A stretch of DNA of 64,000 bases, taken from NCBI RefSeq assembly GCF_011304195.1, contig NZ_CP049887.1, forward strand, positions 1,426,001-1,490,000, written 5' to 3'. This DNA comes from Vagococcus hydrophili. GTDB taxonomy: Bacteria; Bacillota; Bacilli; Lactobacillales; Vagococcaceae. The notes under the pieces are model-generated. The model made no database searches. It was not told the origin of the DNA and saw nothing but the letters and a program-made list of their open reading frames with translations. Positions 1 through 7,800 of this stretch are shown here, piece after piece (the first letter of the stretch is position 1; the number at the start of each line of letters is the position of its first letter). A program made the translations under genes and the position numbers.

Positions 1-467
1 AAATTGAACAACTTTTCAAAGATTTATGTGTGGATAATGGCTATCTATATTGCGGAGAAGCTGGTAGTGGTCACTACTTAAAAATGGTTCACAATGGGAT
101 TGAGTACGGGATGATGCAAGCAATCGGAGAAGGATTCAACTTGTTACATCATTCTCGCTATGATTACGATTTAGAGCAAGTTGCTCGTGTTTTCAATAAC
201 GGCTCAGTCGTTCGTAGTTGGTTAATGGAATTAACAGAGAAAGCATTAATGGAAAACCCAACAATGGAAGGCATCAGCGGTCAAGTGCCATCATCAGGTG
301 AAGGTAAGTGGACAGTGGAAGAAATGTTAGAACTAGGACAATCTGCTCCAGTGATTACGCAATCTTTATTAACGCGTTATGCTTCCATGGATGAAGAAAA
401 ATACGGCGAAAAAATAATAGCATCACTTAGAAATCAATTTGGTGGACATGTGATACCTAAAGATTAA
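1..467 (+). CDS. gnd: 6-phosphogluconate dehydrogenase, decarboxylating (3' part)
   Basis: C-terminal part of a 6-phosphogluconate dehydrogenase, which oxidatively decarboxylates 6-phosphogluconate to ribulose-5-phosphate in the cytosol. The reading frame is open from base 3 with no start in view, so the gene begins before the window. The all-helical C-terminal domain carries the family substrate motif GSGHYLKMVHNGIEYGMMQ and then the FNNGSVVRSWL helix. About 154 residues are visible. The ending right after that domain suits the short, roughly 300-residue GntZ/YqeC-type enzyme rather than the 470-residue form. A strong terminator follows directly. The family is sure; the short subclass is an inference. 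Confidence 0.93.
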   Translation, partial: IEQLFKDLCVDNGYLYCGEAGSGHYLKMVHNGIEYGMMQAIGEGFNLLHHSRYDYDLEQVARVFNNGSVVRSWLMELTEKALMENPTMEGISGQVPSSGEGKWTVEEMLELGQSAPVITQSLLTRYASMDEEKYGEKIIASLRNQFGGHVIPKD

Positions 468-469
468 AA

Positions 470-513
470 AAAGATGAGATCGCCTAAAAAAATAGGTATC
501 TCATCTTTTTTTT
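470..513 (+). terminator. Intrinsic terminator after gnd
   Basis: Inverted repeat AAGATGAGAT / ATCTCATCTT around a 17-base loop, followed by a run of T. It starts three bases after the gnd stop. Confidence 0.9.
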
Positions 514-806
514 GAAAAATTAAGTCTGTGTGTTTAAATAACGAGTGAAAAAAAATCAGCTGTTTTTTCTATTTATACTAATATTTTGATACAAGGGTTT
601 ATTTTTTACATGTATATACTAGCTTAAAGGTAGCAAATAAATTTAAAATAACACTAAAAATAAAAAAATGATTCTAAAACAAATGTTTTTATTCATAAAA
701 ATTAAAAACAATCAGAAAAAATAATTGAAAAAATAAAAAATATATGATTTAATCAAAATATAAACAAAGTTATATCGAAACAAATTTATTTTTGTACCAA
801 TAAATA
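514..806. other. AT-rich non-coding stretch
   Basis: About 290 bp of very A/T-rich DNA between the gnd terminator and the structured RNA candidate. I see no credible gene, and homopolymer runs dominate. It could hold the promoter of the RNA that follows, but I cannot pick one with confidence. Confidence 0.6.
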
Positions 807-921
807 AAGAAGCAACATAACGTTATTTATCTAACTAGGAGATTGGCGTCTCTTAGCTAGCATAGCAATAATGTTATGCACCAACAATCAGCTGTAATCT
901 GAAGGTTAGTGACGCTTCTTT
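807..921 (+). ncRNA. Candidate structured RNA, three-way junction
   Basis: The stretch folds by eye into a compact three-way junction. P1 is AAAGAAGC (807-814) with GCTTCTTT (914-921). P2 is CATAACGTTAT (817-827) with ATAATGTTATG (868-878), containing one G-U pair. It encloses a hairpin CTAACTAGGAGA (831-842) / TCTCTTAGCTAG (849-860). P3 starts at 879 with CAC/GTG, AAC/GTT and TCAG/CTGA steps around a 7-base loop. Junction linkers are only 2, 0 and 2 bases. I recognise no riboswitch consensus in it. It could be a leader element of the WxL cluster or a free small RNA. The structure is seen; the function is unknown. Confidence 0.5.
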
Positions 922-925
922 AAAA

Positions 926-1038
926 TATTGTAGAAATCTCTACAATACATAGAATTATAACAAATTCTTTCAAGAATTTCGACTTTTTTGACTGCTTTTT
1001 TATTTTCGGTCTGATTAGTTGAGTTATTAATCTATGTA
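926..1038 (+). other. Further structured leader region
   Basis: Downstream of the three-way junction are a perfect 9-bp hairpin TATTGTAGA / TCTACAATA (926-947) and a perfect hairpin AAATTCTT / AAGAATTT near 962. A long-range helix TACATAGA (946-953) with TCTATGTA (1031-1038) is extended by ATAAC / GTTAT. No gene is evident. The density of pairing suggests a transcribed, folded leader. Confidence 0.4.
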
Positions 1039-1068
1039 GCTTATTTGTGGAGCAATCTGGATATTTTA

Positions 1069-1112
1069 AAGGAGGGAAACAACTTTAGCTAGTTGTTTCC
1101 CTTCTTTTTTAT
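1069..1112 (+). terminator. Strong terminator ahead of the WxL cluster
   Basis: A 15-bp stem (AAGGAGGGAAACAAC with GTTGTTTCCCTTCTT, two wobbles allowed), an 8-base loop, then T-rich sequence. It ends 40 bases before the LPXTG gene. It therefore either ends the upstream RNA or acts as an attenuator for the surface-protein operon. Confidence 0.8.
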
Positions 1113-1151
1113 TTTATGTGGTCATACATTCAAAAAAGGGGAGTTAATTTT

Positions 1152-1457
1152 ATGAGAAAGGGAAAATTTTTTTTTAGTATGGTATTAGTATTATTTTGCT
1201 TTCTTAATTTTTTTTATCCACAAGTGACGGTAAATGGTACCAATGTAGGGATTACATTTGATGAGGGGACACAAGAATCTACAGTAAAAAAAGAGGAACC
1301 TCAAAAAAAAATAAAGAAAAGACAGGATTTACCACAAACTGGTGAGATTATCGCATCCTTAATTATGATTCTACTTGGAATGATGCTTGTTATGACAACC
1401 ATTGGAATTTATTTGTTTAATTTAATTTTTTATGAGAATTACTTACAAGAGATATAA
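1152..1457 (+). CDS. Small LPXTG-anchored surface protein
   Basis: Predicted 101-residue secreted protein with an N-terminal signal peptide (MRKGKFFFSMVLVLFCFL), a short charged middle rich in E and K, and the sortase motif LPQTG at about residues 63-67. A hydrophobic helix follows. Start 1152 is chosen over an in-frame ATG at 1116 because AAAGGGGAG lies 8-9 bases before it and the signal peptide then begins properly. Oddly, the helix is not followed by the usual Lys/Arg stop-transfer tail; the protein ends LFNLIFYENYLQEI. Short LPXTG proteins typically open WxL clusters and may anchor the complex to the wall. Confidence 0.85.
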   Translation: MRKGKFFFSMVLVLFCFLNFFYPQVTVNGTNVGITFDEGTQESTVKKEEPQKKIKKRQDLPQTGEIIASLIMILLGMMLVMTTIGIYLFNLIFYENYLQEI

Positions 1458-1498
1458 ATGAAATATTTATATAGATAAAAATTTGGAGGTTTTGGAAA

Positions 1499-2317
1499 AT
1501 GAAAAAATATTTATTTTCAACAGTATTATTAGCAGGAGTAGTGGTAAGTTTAGCACCTAGTGTGACGGAAGCTGCATCAACAGTAGAAAGAAAGCAAACA
1601 ACGGATGTAGAAATTAAGTTCAAGGATAAAGATAACGGTTTTGATGATAAAGCTGAAAACAACTTAATTATGGGGGCAACACCAACAGAAATCAGTTTTA
1701 CTGATGGTCGTGGTGATCAAAAAGGAAAAGGTTTTACAGCGCCTCAAGCTGGATCAAATGCGATTTTTAAGGCAGACATGTTTGATGAATCTCGTTACAT
1801 TGTTGTCAACGATGATCGTCCTGATGAAAGACAAAGTACTTGGAAAGTAGATGCTAACTTAAGTAAATTCATGGATACAAAAAGTAATCAAGAAAGTAAT
1901 TTAGTAGCGGATTTAATTTTAGATACAAAAGGCTTACAAGAATATCATATTGGTGCATACAGTGAGGCTTTAGGCGATTATGAAATTCTTAATCCAAATT
2001 ATTTAGAGGGAGCAGCTTTAAGTAATGTAGTGAAACCTTATACACCGAATCCAGATTCACCAGTTATTACTTCAGCATCTGGGCCAGTTACTTTAGTAGC
2101 CGGTGGATCGTCAGTTAACATGATTAACAAAAAGGTTAAGGGACTAGATCCAGATCATACTAAAACTGACGGATTTGGAGTAAAAAAAGGTGGACAAGGA
2201 TATGTCACTGAGTTTACTTCTCCAAAATTAGTAGTAAAAAGTGGGGCTACAAAAGGGTCTACTCATATTGCAAACTTAACTTGGACAATGACTTTTGATG
2301 ATGTTGTCAGACCATAG
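1499..2317 (+). CDS. WxL domain surface protein
   Basis: 272-residue secreted protein with a cleavable signal peptide ending near residue 26 (SVTEAAS). The rest is a single WxL domain, which binds peptidoglycan non-covalently. The first WxL motif is WKV at about residue 115 and the second is LTWTMTF close to the C-terminus, where the family always places it. It has a good ribosome site (TTGGAGG) and lies 41 bases behind the LPXTG gene, with its own terminator downstream. The combination with DUF916 genes further on is the standard WxL cluster layout. The ligand is unknown. Confidence 0.92.
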   Translation: MKKYLFSTVLLAGVVVSLAPSVTEAASTVERKQTTDVEIKFKDKDNGFDDKAENNLIMGATPTEISFTDGRGDQKGKGFTAPQAGSNAIFKADMFDESRYIVVNDDRPDERQSTWKVDANLSKFMDTKSNQESNLVADLILDTKGLQEYHIGAYSEALGDYEILNPNYLEGAALSNVVKPYTPNPDSPVITSASGPVTLVAGGSSVNMINKKVKGLDPDHTKTDGFGVKKGGQGYVTEFTSPKLVVKSGATKGSTHIANLTWTMTFDDVVRP

Positions 2318-2335
2318 AAAAAATAAGTAGTAAGT

Positions 2336-2382
2336 AAAATAGGAAGAGCTTGTTGAATGAATCAAATTCTTCCTATTTTTAT
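2336..2382 (+). terminator. Intrinsic terminator after the WxL gene
   Basis: Inverted repeat AAATAGGAAGA / TCTTCCTATTT followed by a short T tract. It separates the two surface genes from the membrane-protein part of the cluster. Confidence 0.8.
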
Positions 2383-2442
2383 CTTGATGTTTAGTAATAG
2401 AAAGCTAATTAAATAAAGTAAAAGGAATAGGTAAATAGGAGT

Positions 2443-3045
2443 ATGAATAAACAGCTAAAAAGATTTTGTTTCTTAGAATCAGTGGTTACAAGTATGTGGG
2501 TTTTGTATTTTCATCATTTTTATATTTTTTATAAAGATGCTCTAGAATTTGGGGCAGAAGAATCAAGTAAAGCAATCAAACTTTCTTTTATACTTATCTA
2601 TCGGAGTCAAGAAACCTTTTCTTTTTTGAGTTTTGCCTTTGTATTATTAGTGATTAATGTGTTTGTAATTGTGGTAATCAAAAGCATTGCGAATAGAAAA
2701 ATAATAATAGCTGTTTCCTTTATACAATTATTTATTAGTTTGTTGTTACTAAATATCAATGTACTTTATGTTTTAACGATTCCTATTTCAGTTATCTCAA
2801 TCTTGATTGTTTATATGAGTTATATCATTAGTAAACATAGATTTAGGCAAAGATTAGTTTTGAAAGAAGAAGTGGTCGGTTGTCATGGTCCATTTAATAG
2901 TCAGAAAGAAGTAGATAGATATGAAGATAAGTTAGTTGAGACGTATGATATCAGTCAATTAGTAAAAAGAACAACTATTGAAAAAAATAAATATTTTCTT
3001 GAATTTGATGAAAAAGAAAAGACAGGTGGTTGGAATGAAGAATAA
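2443..3045 (+). CDS. Multi-pass membrane protein of the WxL cluster
   Basis: Uncharacterised 200-residue protein that I do not recognise. It shows four likely membrane helices (roughly residues 8-30, 60-80, 87-105 and 107-129), then a charged cytoplasmic C-terminal third (KEEVVGCHGPFNSQKEVDRYEDK). The last codons overlap the start of the DUF916 gene by 11 bases, so the two are translationally coupled and probably act together. The ribosome site is poor: AGGAG sits one base before ATG, and AAAGGA sits 16 bases upstream. A role in assembling or sensing the surface complex would be a guess from context. Confidence 0.75.
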   Translation: MNKQLKRFCFLESVVTSMWVLYFHHFYIFYKDALEFGAEESSKAIKLSFILIYRSQETFSFLSFAFVLLVINVFVIVVIKSIANRKIIIAVSFIQLFISLLLLNINVLYVLTIPISVISILIVYMSYIISKHRFRQRLVLKEEVVGCHGPFNSQKEVDRYEDKLVETYDISQLVKRTTIEKNKYFLEFDEKEKTGGWNEE

Positions 3046-4093
3046 AGCACTGATTATTCTTTTTATAGTACTAGGAATTTGTGGTATGAAGGAAAAACAA
3101 GTGGTAGCAACAGAAAACCAAAACGATGTTGGTTTTTATGTGACACCTGTCACACCAGCAACACAACTTGATTTAAGTAGAAGTTTTTTTTATGTTAAGA
3201 CGGAACCTGAAAAAGAACAAATTTTAAAAGTTAATGTAACAAATACAACCAAGGAAGAAAAAACAATTGAAATTAATATTGCTAATGCGATGTCTACAGA
3301 AAATGGACAAATTGATTTTCAAGAGGTTTTGGTTAAAGAGACGTCACTTAAAAATTCAGTAGAAGAATTAATTACAACAAAAGACAAGGAAATAACTTTA
3401 AAATCTGATGAAACCAAAACAGTTGAATTCTCTATGAAACCTTCAAAAGACCACTATGAAGGCGTTAAAATGGGTGCTATTACATTTAAGAACAAATCTG
3501 GAGAAGAAGCTAATGGTATGGTTTCAGTATACAATTCTTATAAAATTGATGTTGTTTTGTCCGAAAATGGTGATGATTTTAGAAATGGTGAAGTTTTAAA
3601 ATTAAAAAAAGTAGGACCTGAATTGAATAAGGGGCGAAAAGTGATTCAAGCGGAAATTCAAAATCCTGAATCCAAGCTCGTTAGAAATTTAGAAATAAAA
3701 GCTAAACTTATTGATAAAAAGAATAACAAAGAAATAAAAAATATCCATACCATTGATTATGGATTAGCTCCCAATTCAGTTCTACCTTTTATCTTTGATT
3801 TAGGTCTTAGTAATATAAAGCCTGGTGAATATAAAGTGAAAATGACCATTACTAATGTCGATAATCAATGGGATTTAGAGAAAGATTTTAAAATTAATAA
3901 CGAACAAGCTAAAAAGTTAAATGATGAGAGTCCATTTAGAATTAATACACCTCAGTGGGTAAAATTTCTAAGTATCTTACTTGGAATTAGTGTAGTAGTC
4001 ATTATTATAATTTTAATAAAACGTAAAAATAAGTGGCAAAAGGAATCGAAACATCGAAAAAGTAGAAGGAAGAAAGGAAAAAAAAGAAAATGA
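3035..4093 (+). CDS. DUF916/DUF3324 WxL-interacting protein
   Basis: 352-residue membrane-anchored protein with signal peptide, a DUF916 domain (about 35-150, including FYVTPVTP and the YEGVKMGAITFK core), a DUF3324 domain (about 160-300), one C-terminal helix (WVKFLSILLGISVVVIIIIL) and a very basic tail. Family work describes DUF916 as peptidoglycan-binding and DUF3324 as host- or partner-binding. These proteins work with WxL proteins. Start 3035 follows AGGTGG by six bases; a longer in-frame form from 2978 would bury the signal peptide. The next gene overlaps by four bases (ATGA). Confidence 0.93.
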   Translation: MKNKALIILFIVLGICGMKEKQVVATENQNDVGFYVTPVTPATQLDLSRSFFYVKTEPEKEQILKVNVTNTTKEEKTIEINIANAMSTENGQIDFQEVLVKETSLKNSVEELITTKDKEITLKSDETKTVEFSMKPSKDHYEGVKMGAITFKNKSGEEANGMVSVYNSYKIDVVLSENGDDFRNGEVLKLKKVGPELNKGRKVIQAEIQNPESKLVRNLEIKAKLIDKKNNKEIKNIHTIDYGLAPNSVLPFIFDLGLSNIKPGEYKVKMTITNVDNQWDLEKDFKINNEQAKKLNDESPFRINTPQWVKFLSILLGISVVVIIIILIKRKNKWQKESKHRKSRRKKGKKRK

Positions 4094-4314
4094 TTTATTA
4101 TCTATGGGTATTTATATTGAGTAGTATAGCGATAATATCAGTCTTTTTCTTTTTACTGACGTTCAATAGGGACTTATCATTTTGTAGAAAGTTAAAAAAA
4201 GATAAAAAGCAGTTGATATTAAATTTTAGTTTACTATTTATTTCAATGATTAGTACAGGGTTGATTATTTATTTGTTTATGATATTGAAAAAACAAATAG
4301 AGATTTTTTCTTAA
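4090..4314 (+). CDS. Small two-helix membrane protein
   Basis: 74-residue protein with two hydrophobic helices (about 5-24 and 45-66) joined by a basic loop (CRKLKKDKKQ). It overlaps the DUF916 gene by four bases, so it is coupled to it. A similar-sized protein with the same plan lies directly after the second DUF916 gene at 11731. The pairing suggests a partner subunit of the membrane anchor. No named family is recognised. Confidence 0.8.
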   Translation: MIYYLWVFILSSIAIISVFFFLLTFNRDLSFCRKLKKDKKQLILNFSLLFISMISTGLIIYLFMILKKQIEIFS

Positions 4315-4336
4315 AATATGTTAGGAGGAAAACAAG

Positions 4337-4870
4337 ATGGAATATGGCTATTTGAAATCAATTGACGGTCAAGTGATGAATATGAGTTTACTATTTACAA
4401 GATATTCTGAATGTGATGTGGTGGTTGATCCATTAGATTCCACTGAAAATTTGGATATTTTGCTAGGAAAGTTAGAAGAAAAGGATACTGTGATTATCTA
4501 TGATTTAGTTCCTTTAGTAATTGGTATGAATAATTTAGAAAAAACAGTCCGACTATTTAAAGAAATGTCGATTCGATTGATTGTTATAGATTCCGAGATA
4601 GACACAGCAAAAGAGGAACATTGTCATTTTTATGATAATTTAACGTGCTACATTAATAGTCGCAGACAAGCTCATAGTTTAGTAAATAAATCTATTTTGA
4701 GAAAAAGAAAAGAACAAGGCTTAGTTAATGGAAGACCAGTTGTTGATGATGAAGTTGTTGCAAAAATCAATTATTTAAGACAAGCAAAAAAAATGAAATA
4801 TCGTGAAATTGCAGAGGCTTGTCAAGTGTCGATCGGGACAGTGTGTAAGTATTTGGAACGAGGTAGTTAA
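4337..4870 (+). CDS. Recombinase-like helix-turn-helix protein, probably catalytically dead
   Basis: 177-residue protein with the outline of a small serine resolvase/invertase. It has an N-terminal alpha/beta domain (GYLKSIDGQ where resolvases have GYxRVSTxxQ; DTVIIYDL and RLIVIDSEIDT as later strands) and a C-terminal resolvase-type HTH (KMKYREIAEACQVSIGTVCKYL). The arginine-rich LxRLGRS motif needed for strand exchange reads DLVPLVIG, so two key arginines are missing. It is therefore more likely a DNA-binding regulator of the WxL genes than a recombinase. The stop codon abuts the next ATG, so it is co-translated with the giant surface protein. Confidence 0.8.
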   Translation: MEYGYLKSIDGQVMNMSLLFTRYSECDVVVDPLDSTENLDILLGKLEEKDTVIIYDLVPLVIGMNNLEKTVRLFKEMSIRLIVIDSEIDTAKEEHCHFYDNLTCYINSRRQAHSLVNKSILRKRKEQGLVNGRPVVDDEVVAKINYLRQAKKMKYREIAEACQVSIGTVCKYLERGS

Positions 4871-7800
4871 ATGAAAAAAATATTGATATTAGTCGCAGTA
4901 TTTTTTGTTCTATTGTTTATACACCCAGATACTTCAGAAGCTAGAGTTGATGTTAATTCCAATGGATCCGTAACAGTCACAGGACGAGATATAGGAGAAA
5001 GAATCAATAAAACGGGAGTTGCTACAGGTCCAGACTATGATGTTTTTTCTAATCCTACCTATACGTTGACCCAATATACTCAATATAATAAGACAGGCGC
5101 TATTTGGATGACTGACCGATTATCAACAAGAGATCCCTTTGAATTTTATGGGAGCATAGAAATTAGTAATCCTAAAGCTATGAATATTTTGTATCTTGAA
5201 AGATTAGGTGATGGAATGAGTTTAATATTTCATAATGATGATGAAAAAATGGTAGGATATTATGGTTCTAGTTTAGGTGTTTTAGGATTATCTAATGCTC
5301 ATGGATTAGTAATTGATACTTATGCCAATAATAACGCTGGTGATACGTATCCAGGGAATGCTTGGGTTAATAATTCACATAAAAGAGATCCAATTACAGC
5401 AGGAGAATACTATTATCAAGTATGGTCAACGAATAGCAGAGGTCAAGGTGAGAGAGAAACAACAGGATCTAAGTTTAAGGTTTTAGAAAGTCTGAGGAAT
5501 TCTAAAAGTATTGAAGTGAGTTATAATCCTGTCACCAGGTATATTACTTACAAAATTGATGATGGGGGGAAACGTAAAGAACATAAAAGTTACGTGCCAC
5601 CTTCACAAGAATATTTCTATTTTGCTAGTACAGCTTCCACAGGTGGATCGACGGGAACTCATAAAATAACCATAAAAAGTATAAGCTACACTCCAAAGCG
5701 TTTTAAACGTCTAGTCTATAAAGATGTCAATACAAATCAAGAGGTCAAGAGTCGTGATATTGAAACAGGAGTCATAGGAGAGAGCTATAACTTTTCACCC
5801 AGTCCGCCAAAAGGGTATGATGTAGTTTCAATAGAAGGAAAATTATCAGGTAAATATGAGTATGATGATACTTTTGATAATGAAAATATCATCATGTATG
5901 TAAGAAAACAACCAACATCAAACGTCTATGAATTAAAAACAAAAAATATGCTTTCAAGAAACGATAATACTAATCAATTATTTTTTGAAAAAAATTATAT
6001 TGATTTTATTTCTCTGAGTAAACCTGTGTCTAAAATCACTTTTACGACGCCAAAATATATCACTTGGGATTTAGATGCTATTGGTGAGTATAATGGGTGG
6101 CAAAAAATTGATTATACAACTAAAACTAAAAATGTTTATCAAATTTATAATATGAATTCTAAAAACAATCCATTACCTAACGGAATTCTTTCGAACGCAG
6201 AGATGCAAGAATTAATATCAAGATATGGAAAATTTAAATTTAACCCTGATATGAAGGATCAAATGGAAATAGATGTCATCCAGCTTGAATTATCCAATGA
6301 TGCCGTAGTTTTATATGAAGATTCTGATGAATATGGTCTGACAGGTTATTTTATGCCTTATCTGTATGATCAGAATTTCGTTAAAATAAATACTAGAGAA
6401 AATGGCGTAGTAAATTCCTTAGTAGACTATACTTCAAATAAATATGTCTATAAAAATACGAATAGTTTGAAAACTAAAAAAGATCAAGATGCAGGAAGTT
6501 TTGTTAAACGAATGTTAGGTTCAAACTATATAGCTACAAGTGATGGGTATATAAAAGGTGACGAAGCAGCAAGTTCAGTACCAAATGTGATGGACAAATA
6601 TTTAATTAAATTTAATTTAACAAATAAAGATTTAGGCGTTCCAGAAACTAAAAATCCAAAATTATCTATTCCCCAACCTACGTTTTTGACAATTAAAGAT
6701 ACCATGGGAAATATCGTTCAAGAGAGATATCAAGTTGGGCCTGAGTTTTATCATTTAGGAGATATGATATATCAAGATGCTACCAAGCTACCAGTAATTG
6801 AAAAACATACTTTTATAAAATTAGAAGATGAAACACAAGCATTTCCAATAAAAGTAACAACTGAAACTAAGGACATAGTTGCTATTTATGAGAGTGATTA
6901 TAATTACTGGGGAAATGTACCATGGACATTTAATGAAGCTTCCGGTACTTTGAATTTACATGGAGATAAAGTACCGGAAGCGAAATTAGGAACGGTTTTT
7001 GAATCTCCATGGAATCGAGGAGACAATCAAAAAATAGACCATAAAAAGATTAAAGTAATTGATTTAGTAGGTAACATAAAAACACCAGTGAATGCTCAGT
7101 ATTTATTTGCAGACACGTATTTTGAAGGGGCTGAGCAAGGGAATTATTTAGTGAACTTAGAAGAAATAAAAAATATAGAGTCTTTGGATGTTTCTCAAAC
7201 CAGAGATATCCGAGGAATGTTTTTCCATGCTAAAAAGATAACAGAATTAAATTTATCAAACTGGGACACAACTCAAGTAATCGGTGATTATGAAATGATT
7301 AACACATTTTCTGGGATGACGAGTTTAAAGTCAATTTCATTAGGTGAAAAAACTAAATTATTAGATAATACTGGTTTAGTCGCTAAGAAAACAGGTAATT
7401 ATTCTGGTAAATGGCAAACAGTAGGATCTGGCTCTAAGAATCGACCTCGTGGAAATTGGCAAGGGTCGACATCTCAATTAGAAAAACACACACGAGAAGA
7501 AAATGTTTCAGCAGATACTTATGTGTGGCAACCCCTCTTAACTTGGGGGAACGTTCCTTGGAGTTTTAATGATTCTGGAGAATTAATGTTACATGGTGAT
7601 GAAGTAACAAGTCCCGTATTAGGTGATTTTACAACGTCACCGTGGAATATCAGACAAGACTATGTATTGCAAGCTACAGAAATAAAAAAAATAAATTTAC
7701 AAGGAAAAATTACCTCTAGTAACGATTCTAATTATTTATTTTCAGATGGTAAGACGAATGGAAACTATCTCACAAATTTAGAGGAAATTAAAAATTTAGA

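Noticed and set aside
1116-1151. Upstream start for the LPXTG gene
   Set aside because: The ATG at 1116 sits on the terminator tail without a ribosome site and would place charged residues before the signal peptide.
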